From positions 23,946 through 87,945 of IMG/VR virus record IMGVR_UViG_3300012931_000018: a stretch of DNA of 64,000 nt; one strand, 5' to 3'. How positions within the stretch are numbered: the first letter of the stretch is position 1; the number at the start of each line of letters is the position of its first letter. Of this stretch, positions 47,411 to 56,028 are shown piece after piece. The notes under the pieces are model-generated. The model saw nothing but the letters and a program-made list of their open reading frames with translations, made no database searches and was not told where the DNA came from. This DNA is from a virus. The translations under genes were made by a program, and so were the position numbers.

Positions 47411-47455
47411 AAAAATATTTTCAAGTTTTGTATATTAAAAAAGGAATATAAAAAA
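47411..47455 (+). repeat. 45-bp direct repeat, copy 1
   Basis: Identical to 47922-47966 over 45 bp. The pair flanks the gene 47492-47923. Each copy holds TTTTGTATATT followed by an A run and GGAATAT, so it may be a duplicated promoter-leader or the scar of a cassette insertion. Confidence 0.8.
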
Positions 47456-47491
47456 ATATTCTTATTCATTAAAACTAAAAAGAGGTATGAT

Positions 47492-47923
47492 ATGACATCA
47501 TCGGAAGTTGTAGCAAAAGTAAAAGAAATATTGCTTGAAAATGAAGAAATAAAAACAAAATGGAATGCTATTGGTAATATACATTCTATTTCCGATTTAG
47601 TTTCTTCTGCCAAGAATTTATTTTTTATTATTTCACGAGCAGCATATTTGCTTGAATATGTCCAAAAAGAACTTGCGGTAATTTCTAAAGAAGAACGTAT
47701 TGAAATAGCTGCACAATTGCTTGATGATTTAATTGTCTTTAAAGGTTGGGCGGTAGTATTTGAACCATTTGACAAAATGGTATTTAAATTAGTTGTTGGT
47801 CAAGTTGTTACTGCATTAGATAATAAATTCGGTAATGATTGGTTAGTTAATACTGCTGCTCAGGAAGAACTTGATAAATATAAAACTTTAATAGACACAG
47901 CATATTCATTATTGAACGGTTAA
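47492..47923 (+). CDS. Hypothetical helical protein flanked by direct repeats
   Basis: 143 residues, all helical, no membrane segment or known motif. An AGAGGT SD precedes it. It lies alone between the end of the tail block and a strong terminator, flanked by 45-bp direct repeats, which suggests a mobile or duplicated cassette. Confidence 0.65.
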   Translation: MTSSEVVAKVKEILLENEEIKTKWNAIGNIHSISDLVSSAKNLFFIISRAAYLLEYVQKELAVISKEERIEIAAQLLDDLIVFKGWAVVFEPFDKMVFKLVVGQVVTALDNKFGNDWLVNTAAQEELDKYKTLIDTAYSLLNG

Positions 47924-47966
47924 AAATATTTTCAAGTTTTGTATATTAAAAAAGGAATATAAAAAA
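47922..47966 (+). repeat. 45-bp direct repeat, copy 2
   Basis: Second identical copy, 511 bp downstream of the first, overlapping the final base pair of the gene stop. Followed at once by a gene-free stretch and the terminator at 48011. Confidence 0.8.
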
Positions 47967-48010
47967 TATTAAAAAGCAATCATGTGTATGCACCTCATCA
48001 ATCAAATGAG

Positions 48011-48043
48011 AATAATACCGCGCCTTTGAAGTGCGGTATTATT
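48011..48043 (+). terminator. Terminator between structural and replication blocks
   Basis: AATAATACCGC (48011-48021) and GCGGTATTATT (48033-48043) form an 11-bp stem that can extend by two or more pairs. The tail is T-rich (CATTTAT) but without a long T run. Confidence 0.75.
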
Positions 48044-48070
48044 CATTTATAAAATACAGGAATAATAGGA

Positions 48071-49837
48071 ATGAAAATATTTTCTTATACTGATAGTAAT
48101 AAATATTGTTTAGCAAAATTTTCATACAATAGCGCCAATTTTGCATCATATCTTATTGCTATAAAAAAATTACCCGTTAAGAAATATAATAAAGAAAATC
48201 GTTCTTGGATTATACCTATTTTAGACCTTCCAAAAATTATTAAGCATTGTAAAAATGAAAATATATTCTTTTCTATAAAAGAACGGAATATAATCAATAA
48301 TTATAATTCTATTAAAAATTGGAAAAGACTTCAACTCAAAATAAAAAATACTGATTGTGAAAGTTCTTATAGTAAAAAAGTTTTTAAATTTATGAATGAA
48401 TGTTTAAATGATGACATTGAACTTTATAAATTTCAATCATTAGGTTCATATTTTATATATAAAGGTAGATCAACATTATTATGTGATATGGTTGGATTAG
48501 GTAAGACTGTTCAGACAATAGCAGCTATGGAACGTTGGTTCATCGATAAAATAATTAATTTTGGAATAATAATTTGTCCATCTACATTGAAAAGAAATTG
48601 GATTAAGGAATTTGAAAAGTTCACTCGAAATAAAAAAGTTCTATTAATAACAGGTACTAAATCTCATAGACGTATGCTATATAAAAGATCATATAGATAT
48701 GATTATATGATTATAAATTATGATATTTTGAAAAATGATATGGAATTAATGAATGAATTTATATTTGGCAGGAATTATAAAATTGGTTTAGCAATAGATG
48801 AAATTCAATATATAAAAAATCGCCAGGCACAAAGAACTAAAGCTACAAGAATAATAGCAAAGAAATGTGAATGTAGAACCGGATTAAGTGCAACAATAAT
48901 AGAAACAACGGTAATAGATTTATTTAGTAGTTTTCAAGTAATTGATGATACAGTATTTGGAGATGATGGTAATTATTTTTCTTTTATAAAAAGATATTGT
49001 GAATTAGATTTTTTTGGAGTACCGAAAGGTTATAAAAATGCTGATGAAATTAGAAAACGTATAGCACCATATTATATTCGACGTTTTAAAGAAGATGTTC
49101 TTGAACAATTACCAGATAGAATAGAAAATAATTATTGGATTGAATTATCATCACAACAACGTGAATTCTATGATAAAATAAAAAATCAAATTACTGATGA
49201 ATTAAATGATAAAGATAAAGCACAAAAAATAAAAAATGCTAATGTACTTACAATGTTAAATTATTTACGTCAATCAACATTATCAGCAAAATTAGTTGGG
49301 CACAAAGATAATATTTCTACTAAAACAATCGAGCTTTTTAATCTCTTAGAATCAATTGATAAAAATAGCAAGGTAATTGTTTTTTGCCACTTTGTAGAGA
49401 TGATTGAAATCCTACACCAGGAATTAGACCATAAAGGGATTAAACATATGGCTATGCATGGTTTCCGCAAGAAAAAATGCTATCTGCATAAAGATGATAG
49501 AATAGATAAAGTGGCTGAATGGGATGAAGATGATAGTTACAAAGTATTATTAACAAGTGATATACTTCGTGAAGGTGTTAATATATTATCTGCAAATTAT
49601 CTTGTTAATTTCGATTTATTATTTAACCCTGCAAAAATGGAACAACGTATTGGTAGATTTGATCGTATTGGTAGCAAACATAAAGTAATAAATGTAATAA
49701 ATTTTATAGCCGAAAATACAGTTGAAGAAAAAGTTTATAATTATCTTTTTGAAAGAAAAGAAATGTCAACTGACATAATTGATAGTGGAAAAATAGAATC
49801 AAGAGTTACACTAAAAGATATAACTAAATTGATATAA
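48071..49837 (+). CDS. SNF2-family DNA helicase/translocase
   Basis: 588 residues. N-terminal ~70 residues resemble a HARP-like domain (YLIAIKKLPVKKYNKENRSW), as in SMARCAL1-type annealing helicases. Motif I is DMVGLGKT (139-146), motif II DEIQ (243-246), and motifs V-VI are SDILREGVNI and MEQRIGRFDRIG. It is an SF2 ATPase that likely remodels or reanneals DNA at forks or during recombination. It opens the replication block. Confidence 0.85.
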   Translation: MKIFSYTDSNKYCLAKFSYNSANFASYLIAIKKLPVKKYNKENRSWIIPILDLPKIIKHCKNENIFFSIKERNIINNYNSIKNWKRLQLKIKNTDCESSYSKKVFKFMNECLNDDIELYKFQSLGSYFIYKGRSTLLCDMVGLGKTVQTIAAMERWFIDKIINFGIIICPSTLKRNWIKEFEKFTRNKKVLLITGTKSHRRMLYKRSYRYDYMIINYDILKNDMELMNEFIFGRNYKIGLAIDEIQYIKNRQAQRTKATRIIAKKCECRTGLSATIIETTVIDLFSSFQVIDDTVFGDDGNYFSFIKRYCELDFFGVPKGYKNADEIRKRIAPYYIRRFKEDVLEQLPDRIENNYWIELSSQQREFYDKIKNQITDELNDKDKAQKIKNANVLTMLNYLRQSTLSAKLVGHKDNISTKTIELFNLLESIDKNSKVIVFCHFVEMIEILHQELDHKGIKHMAMHGFRKKKCYLHKDDRIDKVAEWDEDDSYKVLLTSDILREGVNILSANYLVNFDLLFNPAKMEQRIGRFDRIGSKHKVINVINFIAENTVEEKVYNYLFERKEMSTDIIDSGKIESRVTLKDITKLI

Positions 49838-49848
49838 GGTGATTAACT

Positions 49849-50691
49849 ATGGAACATAAAATTAATGTAGAATTTAGCAGTAATAAAACTAACAATAATT
49901 CATTAAATATTGCTATAAAAATTAAAGCAGCAGATATTATTAAATCTATGTTGAAAGATTGTGATAAAGAAGTGATTGAAGATATTGAAAATATTGAACT
50001 TACGGTTTTAATAGAACAACCAGTAAACAACAGTTCAATTGAAACAAAAACTACAAAAATAACAAAGACTGAATATGTTGATGCTTTGCTTAATGATGTG
50101 TGTGATTGGAGTGGATATGGCTCGCCATATAACTTAGTAATACTACGTAGTAGTATTACTAAGTTTTTTAAATATATTAAATACTATTACTATCATAATA
50201 ACAAATTACAATTATTAAATAAAAACTTATTAAATAAAAAACAGCAGTACAACAGTACAACAAAGCAATTGCCAAATGAATTGATTGTAAGTGATGAAAG
50301 TGAATTGTTTGGAGAGAGTCCATTGAAAACTGCTAACTTGAAAAAATACATTTCAGGATTTAAGCAAAAAGAAATTTCTAAATGGAGCAGTAAGGAATTT
50401 GTTGATTATGTACAAAATAAATTTTCAAGTGTTTATGGAACTAACTTGATAAATAATTTTAATGGTAACAGTAGGAATAAAAGTGCTGGTCAAGTTTACA
50501 TAGGAATCAATATTTTGAAAAATCGTTTTAGAACACTTGAAAAATCTAACGAAGAAATTAAAAAATACATTGATTGGTTATTTGATGTTAAAGCTATCAA
50601 GTTAGATTTTCCTATCAGTATTGGTTTTATAACAAGCAATAAAGTAATAGATGAATGGATTTGGGTAACTAAAAAACAACAAAATCAATAA
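49849..50691 (+). CDS. Hypothetical protein containing a perfect 35-base palindrome
   Basis: 280 residues, no recognised domain; N-terminal acidic beta-rich part and C-terminal helical part. The DNA at 50131-50165 is a perfect 16-bp inverted repeat (three-base loop) followed by six T residues. That looks like an internal terminator or binding site in the middle of the gene. Located between the SNF2 helicase and the DnaC-like gene, so a replication role is possible. Confidence 0.6.
   Translation: MEHKINVEFSSNKTNNNSLNIAIKIKAADIIKSMLKDCDKEVIEDIENIELTVLIEQPVNNSSIETKTTKITKTEYVDALLNDVCDWSGYGSPYNLVILRSSITKFFKYIKYYYYHNNKLQLLNKNLLNKKQQYNSTTKQLPNELIVSDESELFGESPLKTANLKKYISGFKQKEISKWSSKEFVDYVQNKFSSVYGTNLINNFNGNSRNKSAGQVYIGINILKNRFRTLEKSNEEIKKYIDWLFDVKAIKLDFPISIGFITSNKVIDEWIWVTKKQQNQ
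50131..50165 (+). repeat. Perfect inverted repeat with T run, inside a gene
   Basis: AACTTAGTAATACTAC, loop GTA, then GTAGTATTACTAAGTT, running into TTTTAAAT. It could attenuate transcription or bind a dimeric protein. Confidence 0.85.
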
Positions 50692-50711
50692 CAGTAAAAT
50701 TGAGGTGCAAA

Positions 50712-51299
50712 ATGTTAACAGTAATTACTCCAGAAATTATGGAACACTTGAAGATTAAATATGGTTCAGGTAAATTAAGAACCGTAACAAACTTGTATGG
50801 TTCTAATATACCTGAAAAATATTGGTTTGAAAAATTTGATGACAAAGATTTACTTGATACAACAATTAATGACTTGAAGAAAGGAAAAGATTTTTTTATT
50901 TGCTGTAATGATTTATACAAAGCTAATTTTTTTATTGCTGATTTGTTAAAAGAATTAATTTCGAGTGGAAAGGATGTTTACCGTTTCAATTTCAGTGAAT
51001 TAATATCAAAGTATATGGATAAAGGTTTTTCATTTAATATGGAAAAATATATTTCTGATAATTTGTTGACTGATGTTATAGCTATTTCGGATATTATTCC
51101 TGGAAAATATTATCAACAATATTCACATATATTGGAAAATATAATCACTAACACTATCAATTCAAGAATGCAAAAGAATATTATAATTCATATCAAAAAA
51201 TATGATGATATGAATCAGCAATCTTATATTTCTAATTATGGCGAGTTTATGAAGGAATTATTATTTTCGGAAAGATTTGCTGCTGTTACTGAATTATAA
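50712..51299 (+). CDS. DnaC-like protein with degenerate Walker A (possible helicase loader)
   Basis: 195 residues from ATG 50712 (SD TGAGGT). The layout is like DnaC/IstB: IPEKYWFEKFDD, then a strand and a P-loop-position segment (FFICCNDLYKANFFIADLL), then GKDVYRFNFSELI. The P-loop glycines and GKT are missing, so ATP binding of the usual sort is doubtful. It sits directly before the replicative helicase, the normal place for a loader. A structural but non-ATPase loader is the leading idea. Confidence 0.5.
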   Translation: MLTVITPEIMEHLKIKYGSGKLRTVTNLYGSNIPEKYWFEKFDDKDLLDTTINDLKKGKDFFICCNDLYKANFFIADLLKELISSGKDVYRFNFSELISKYMDKGFSFNMEKYISDNLLTDVIAISDIIPGKYYQQYSHILENIITNTINSRMQKNIIIHIKKYDDMNQQSYISNYGEFMKELLFSERFAAVTEL

Positions 51300-51337
51300 T
51301 TGACAAAAATTCTAATTATTCTTGAGGTTAAAATAAA

Positions 51338-52819
51338 ATGTCTGAAAATATTCAAACATATGATATTGATAGTGAACGTATTGCCTTAAAGGCATTAATA
51401 CAAAAACCTAATTTTGCAAAGCAAGTAATTCTATACAATTTACTTTTTGATGATCATTTTGTAGATTTATTCCACAAAGATATTCTCAATGTGTTTTATA
51501 AATTTTATCGGAAATTTGGTCAATCACCTACATCTAAACAACTCAAACATTATCTTCCAAAGTATATGACATATGTGGATAAGTTCAAAACAAAACAGCA
51601 TCAAATGAAAATTTGGTTAGGTGCTGTAGAACGGCTTTATAATGATATGTCGGAAAATGAAATAAAAAATATTGATGCTTCGGTTAGTATATTGGATGAA
51701 TTGAGAAAAGCAAGAGTTATTCAAAGAGTAATAATAAAAAGTACAAAGAGTTTTGAAACAGGGAATTATGATCGTGTGATAGAAAACTTTTCCGAAGCAA
51801 TTATTGATTCTCGAAAAGTGGAGAATATGATAACTGAAGGAAATATAGTTGATGATTTAGATTATCATATTCAACTTGATAAAAGAATTAAAAGTGGTGA
51901 AGATCGCCCTATATCAACTCATATATTTGGAATATTCGAAGATCAAAAAACTAAAAAAATTAAAAAAGCAGATTTAGATTCTTTATTAACGGGTGGATTT
52001 TATCCTGGTGAAGTTGTATTGTTTGTAGGTGAAGTAAATATAGGAAAGAGTTTTACATTAATGGAAACAGCATATTGTACAAGTCGTTTCGAAAAGAAAA
52101 ATTCAATTCTTTATACCATTGAAATGAATAAGACTAAATGTCAAAGACGTATATATTCACGGGCAACTGGAATACCATATCGAAAATTTAAGATGGGTGA
52201 ATTGACTAAGGATGATAAAGAAAAACTTTATCGTTGGAAAGAAGATTGGAAAAAGAATTGTGGAATATTGGAAGTTGTTAGTTTTGATAAAGGGGCAACT
52301 GTTGGTGATATTGAAAATAAAACGAAAGATATTGAGAATAAGTATGGTGAAGAATTTGAATTAACAGCAATAGATTATTTGAATGACTTAAAACCTATGG
52401 GTAGGTTTCAAAATTCAAAAAGTTGGGATGCTATTGGTGAGATAAGTTGGGACTTGGCAAACTTTTCAAAATTTCATCACAATCATAAAGGCATATCTAC
52501 TATAACAGCGGTACAAAAGAAAACAATTATGTATGGGAAATCTGAAACTAAAGCAGGGAGCGGAGCAATGTCTGCTTTACCGGAGCATCATGCTACAGTT
52601 GCTATTGGATTAGGTCAAAACGATGAAGATAAATTCTATGGGTTAAATGGCAGAATCCGTTATGATATTTTTAAGAGTAGAGATGATAAAAAAGATATTT
52701 CGTTTTATACATTCCCTAATTTCAAGGTTAGCCGGATACATTCAGAGAAAAGTATGCGTTATCATTATCAAGATCAACTTGAAGAATTAAAAAATGAAGA
52801 ATCGCGGGGAAATGAATAA
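51338..52819 (+). CDS. dnaB: Replicative DNA helicase (DnaB-type)
   Basis: 493 residues. N-terminal helical domain starts IDSERIALKALIQKP. RecA-like core: Walker A GEVNIGKS (231-238), Walker B ELTAIDYLNDLKP, and STITAVQKK with GAGSMSALPEHHA-type sensor loop (reads AGSGAMSALPEH). It unwinds DNA at the phage fork and works with the primase two genes down. SD TTGAGGT. Confidence 0.88.
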   Translation: MSENIQTYDIDSERIALKALIQKPNFAKQVILYNLLFDDHFVDLFHKDILNVFYKFYRKFGQSPTSKQLKHYLPKYMTYVDKFKTKQHQMKIWLGAVERLYNDMSENEIKNIDASVSILDELRKARVIQRVIIKSTKSFETGNYDRVIENFSEAIIDSRKVENMITEGNIVDDLDYHIQLDKRIKSGEDRPISTHIFGIFEDQKTKKIKKADLDSLLTGGFYPGEVVLFVGEVNIGKSFTLMETAYCTSRFEKKNSILYTIEMNKTKCQRRIYSRATGIPYRKFKMGELTKDDKEKLYRWKEDWKKNCGILEVVSFDKGATVGDIENKTKDIENKYGEEFELTAIDYLNDLKPMGRFQNSKSWDAIGEISWDLANFSKFHHNHKGISTITAVQKKTIMYGKSETKAGSGAMSALPEHHATVAIGLGQNDEDKFYGLNGRIRYDIFKSRDDKKDISFYTFPNFKVSRIHSEKSMRYHYQDQLEELKNEESRGNE

Positions 52820-52838
52820 ATAAAAACTTTGTTTTTAT
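52820..52838 (+). terminator. Hairpin after the helicase gene
   Basis: ATAAAAAC / GTTTTTAT pair over 8 bp with loop TTT, followed by TGTGTTTT. A plausible weak terminator or attenuator before the primase leader. Confidence 0.55.
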
Positions 52839-52902
52839 TGTGTTTTCAAATACTGATATTAAAAATTTGTTAAAAAACAACTATTTGAAGGGGTATAAAG
52901 TA

Positions 52903-52953
52903 ATGGGCAGTGTTATGAAATGGTCTTATAACACTTCTAATAGAGAAATTTAA
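52903..52953 (+). CDS. Possible 16-residue leader peptide with internal hairpin
   Basis: AAGGGG lies before ATG 52903, which opens a 16-codon frame (MGSVMKWSYNTSNREI). The hairpin AGTGTTAT (52909-52916) / ATAACACT (52928-52935) lies inside it. The primase starts 10 bases after its stop. The arrangement suits translation-linked control but could be accidental. Confidence 0.3.
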   Translation: MGSVMKWSYNTSNREI

Positions 52954-52963
52954 TAGGATTATT

Positions 52964-53986
52964 ATGAGAAATCTAAATGATATTGTAATAAATGAAGATA
53001 TAGATAATGATGTATTGGAAATAAAAAATAAATTACCAGATGATTTTGATGTTAAAGATTATTTATTAAAAAAAGGAATCGAGTTCAAAGAGCATGAATC
53101 AAGTTCTACTGGAACTTGGTTACAAATGTGTTGTCCATTTCCAGAACATGACGATAAACGTCCAAGTTTTAGTATTAATGTAGAATCTAAATCTTGGAAT
53201 TGTTATGTGTGTGGAAGTGGAAATTGGTTTCAACTTGCTGAAAAAATGGGATGGGAAGATTGGAAAAGTGATCAAGTTTTAATTAATACTATTAGTAATG
53301 AAGATTGGAAAAAGACTAAAAGAAATTTTTCAAAAAGATTAGAAGGTGGTTGCTATGTAGCAATAAAACCTAAAATGAAAAATATAAAACAAGATGATAA
53401 ATATTTTGAATATTTGAAGAATAGAAAAATCGAAAGTAGTATAGATATTTTTGAAATAAAAAGAGGCTCTATATGTTATGATGAAGATTATAATTATAAT
53501 TATAGAAATCGTATTTTAATTCCGGTTCATAATTTAGATGAAACTAAAATATTGTGGTATGAAGGTCGGCACATTGAAGACAAATTCAGTCCGAAATATT
53601 ATAGACCTAATGGTGTTGAAAAAACTAAAGTTATTTTTAATTATCACCGAGTGAAACAATCTGGTTCAAAGAAAGTAATAGTTGTTGAAGGGATAATAGA
53701 TGCAATTACTTTATGGATGTGGGGATATCCGGCGGTATGTATATTTGGATCATCAATAAGTCCTGATCAAATGGAATTGTTAATGTGTTTTGATGAAATT
53801 TATATTTGTTTAGATATTGATAGAGCGGGGATAAAAGGTTTTTTGAAATTCAAAGAATTATGTACAGGATGTGGTGCTTTATTAAAAAGAATAATTATTC
53901 CAAGAGGTAAGGATGCTAACAAATTAAAGAAATTGCAATTTGATGAATTTTATAATCGTTCTAAAAGTATTGATAAAAATAAATAA
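52964..53986 (+). CDS. dnaG: DNA primase (DnaG-type)
   Basis: 340 residues. Zinc-binding domain: CCPFPEHDDKRPSFSINV, then WNCYVCGSGNWFQLAEKMG (Cys/His/Cys/Cys). TOPRIM fold: VIVVEGIIDAITLWMWGYPA with the catalytic Glu, then ICLDIDRAG with the acidic DxD. Lacks an obvious C-terminal helicase-binding domain. It makes RNA primers for the DnaB-type helicase encoded upstream. A terminator follows. Confidence 0.9.
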   Translation: MRNLNDIVINEDIDNDVLEIKNKLPDDFDVKDYLLKKGIEFKEHESSSTGTWLQMCCPFPEHDDKRPSFSINVESKSWNCYVCGSGNWFQLAEKMGWEDWKSDQVLINTISNEDWKKTKRNFSKRLEGGCYVAIKPKMKNIKQDDKYFEYLKNRKIESSIDIFEIKRGSICYDEDYNYNYRNRILIPVHNLDETKILWYEGRHIEDKFSPKYYRPNGVEKTKVIFNYHRVKQSGSKKVIVVEGIIDAITLWMWGYPAVCIFGSSISPDQMELLMCFDEIYICLDIDRAGIKGFLKFKELCTGCGALLKRIIIPRGKDANKLKKLQFDEFYNRSKSIDKNK

Positions 53987-54003
53987 ATTGAGCAGTATAA
54001 TAT

Positions 54004-54026
54004 AAATCAGATATAATATCTGATTT
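54004..54026 (+). terminator. Terminator after primase
   Basis: AAATCAGATAT / ATATCTGATTT form an 11-bp palindromic pair around one central base, followed by a long T-rich run (54034-54049). Marks the end of the replication operon. Confidence 0.8.
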
Positions 54027-54088
54027 AATGAAATTTTTTTTATTTTTTATTAGGAATCTTAATAATTTTTTTATAAGTTAGTAGTAGA

Positions 54089-54648
54089 AATTATTGACAG
54101 ACTGGCTGATTGAATCCTAACTTAAACCGGATTGTTGCTGTTAAAGAAAGAAATAACTGAGCATTAAACTTTCTTAACAGTGTATAAACAAGACTTTAAT
54201 ATTGAGCCAAAAAAATACAGAAAAAGTCTTTTAGAAAAGTTAGGTTCTCTGATGGAGACAAAAACACTACTTTCCAAATCAAAGTAAAACTCATTCTTTT
54301 AATAGTACAAACCTTTCGAAAAAATAACCAAAAAATATCTAACCAAATTCAAAATAACAAAATGCTAACGAAGCAGTTATCTTTGAACCACTTCTTAAAA
54401 TACTGAATGAGAAACTAAGTTAATGTGATACCAATGAGGTGATTGACTTAGAAAAATTTTAAGAGTAATATCGGGATGGAGATGCCTAACTGATACTTAA
54501 AAACTTTGATGGTAGAAATGAAAAAGTGAAAGATCAAGAAACTATGATCACTTCAGGTTCTGAAATAAGAACGGATTTTTGGACAGCGATTTTTTAATTA
54601 AAAGGTCGAAACAAGGAAAGATAAGATTGTGATCTTATCTTTCCTTGT
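54089..54648 (+). ncRNA. Candidate large structured noncoding RNA
   Basis: No convincing gene lies in 53987-54717. By eye, stems appear throughout. Closing helix: AATTA 54089/TAATT 54595, GCTG 54105/CAGC 54584, GAATCC 54112/GGATTT 54573. Inner helices: CCTAACTT 54116/AAGTTAGG 54237 (sharing two bases with the previous); CTGTTAAAGAAAG 54138/CTTTCTTAACAG 54169; AAGACTTT 54190/AAAGTCTT 54223; CTCATTC+TTTTAA 54290/TTAAAA 54395+GAATGAG 54405; CAAA-ATAAC/GTTAT-c-TTTG around TGCT-AACGA-AGCA (54350-54387); CTAAGTTAAT 54415/ATTGACTTAG 54442; TTTTAAG 54457/CTTAAAA 54496. A 17-bp hairpin (54611-54648) ends it. Size and style recall large ornate phage RNAs such as ROOL and GOLLD; identity not shown. Confidence 0.6.
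54611..54648 (+). terminator. 17-bp perfect hairpin ending the RNA region
   Basis: ACAAGGAAAGATAAGAT (54611-54627), loop TGTG, ATCTTATCTTTCCTTGT (54632-54648). The longest perfect hairpin in the window. Weak U tail (CTTATAATT), so it may also protect an RNA 3' end. Confidence 0.8.
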
Positions 54649-54717
54649 CTTATAATTAAGTTATAACCGATGAGACCAAAAAACAAATTAAACAATCAAT
54701 CAAATGAGGAAAACAAA

Positions 54718-55194
54718 ATGAGACAAGCATTAAATAAATATTATTTTGATAAGAATCTTGAATTTGGTTCTGCTATCTATGATAGAAATTTAATTAATGA
54801 ATTAAAAAATGAAATTATAATATTTGAAAAGAATAAAGAAACTGCAAGAACAAAAATGCTTAATTTCATCGATGCTATTGAAAAAGGTATGAAAGTTATT
54901 AATTGTTCCATAAAATTTTTAAATGAAGTTGATACGGGAATTGATGGACTTTATAAAAATTCAGCTGGTCAAATAAATTTTAGACAATGTAGAGATGATG
55001 TTGTGATAACAGGTAATTTGAAATATTTAGGTAAGCAATTAAAACCAATTGATAATTATCATAAGGCAATAGAAAGATTAAGTAGACTTGAAAAGAAATT
55101 TAACGAAACAGCTGTTGGTGCACGTTTATCTTTGAATCCGTTTTCTATAAAGGATGATATTGAAAATATTTCATTCACTATTTATATCAAATGA
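54718..55194 (+). CDS. Hypothetical protein
   Basis: 158 residues from ATG 54718 (SD ATGAGGA); ATG 54670 is an alternative but has no SD. Helical N-half, mixed C-half, no known motif. First gene after the structured RNA region. Confidence 0.6.
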   Translation: MRQALNKYYFDKNLEFGSAIYDRNLINELKNEIIIFEKNKETARTKMLNFIDAIEKGMKVINCSIKFLNEVDTGIDGLYKNSAGQINFRQCRDDVVITGNLKYLGKQLKPIDNYHKAIERLSRLEKKFNETAVGARLSLNPFSIKDDIENISFTIYIK

Positions 55195-55203
55195 GGTGTT
55201 ACT

Positions 55204-55626
55204 GTGGGGAATGATAATAAAAATATTGATAATAATCATAAAAGAAATATCATTATTTTATCTATCCAAAGAATACAGGAACTTTGGAATATGCCGGTGA
55301 AAGATTTATGCTTTATACATGATCAGGTTTTAGGTTTACCTAAAAATTATTCATTGGCAAATCATTCTATTAATAAGTTAATATTTGATTTGATAGAATA
55401 TGAATTCGAATGTTCTTGGAAAGATATATTTCTTGTTAAATATGATATGGTTATTGAATCTAAGTATTTTGTTAAAGATAAAGTTTATCAATGTTGTTTA
55501 AGATTAGCTGATGATAATAGTGCATTAAAGAGTGGTGTTGTTGAAGATTATAATCTTTTTGAAAAAGCGTGCAAGGATTTATTTCCCGAAGCTAATTTTT
55601 CATATTTTCTTGATGAAGCTGAATAA
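55204..55626 (+). CDS. Hypothetical protein
   Basis: 140 residues; GTG start with ATGAGGTGTT SD overlapping the upstream stop. Helical, with several Trp and Cys, no motif recognised. Confidence 0.6.
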   Translation: MGNDNKNIDNNHKRNIIILSIQRIQELWNMPVKDLCFIHDQVLGLPKNYSLANHSINKLIFDLIEYEFECSWKDIFLVKYDMVIESKYFVKDKVYQCCLRLADDNSALKSGVVEDYNLFEKACKDLFPEANFSYFLDEAE

Positions 55627-55744
55627 AACTATTTCTTAAATATCCTTCTAAACACCCATTTTAACAAACATAGATGTGCTTTTAAGCCCATTTAACCCCT
55701 AAATAGAGTAAAAGCTAATAACTAATTAAATGAGGTATATAATT

Positions 55745-55996
55745 ATGGCAAATAATAAGAACAAATCAAAATATTCAAACGGTGTTACTGCTACTGAATT
55801 TAAAGGCAATATGATATTAAGCTTGCCAACTAATTCTAAATATCCATTTTCATTCGGAGTATCTAAAGCTAAAATGATACTTGATCATATAAAGGATATT
55901 GAATTATTTGTTGATGAATATGGTAGTGGTGTAAAACGGTCTAATGGCAAAAGTAAAAGAGTTGATCTGGAACTTGATTCGGATGATGAAGAATAA
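55745..55996 (+). CDS. Small hypothetical protein
   Basis: 83 residues from ATG 55745 (SD ATGAGGT); ATG 55730 belongs to the SD itself. A basic N-terminus and a very acidic tail (ELDSDDEE). The segment KGNMILSLPTN...FSFGVSKAKMILDHIKDI looks like a small compact domain conserved in phages. Function unknown. Confidence 0.65.
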   Translation: MANNKNKSKYSNGVTATEFKGNMILSLPTNSKYPFSFGVSKAKMILDHIKDIELFVDEYGSGVKRSNGKSKRVDLELDSDDEE

Positions 55997-56028
55997 TTAA
56001 ATTAACTAATAATTAGATGAGGTGTAAA

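Noticed and set aside
54094-54122. Promoter with TTGACA at the start of the structured region
   Set aside because: No acceptable -10 box at the expected distance, and the bases take part in the proposed closing stem; not listed as a promoter.
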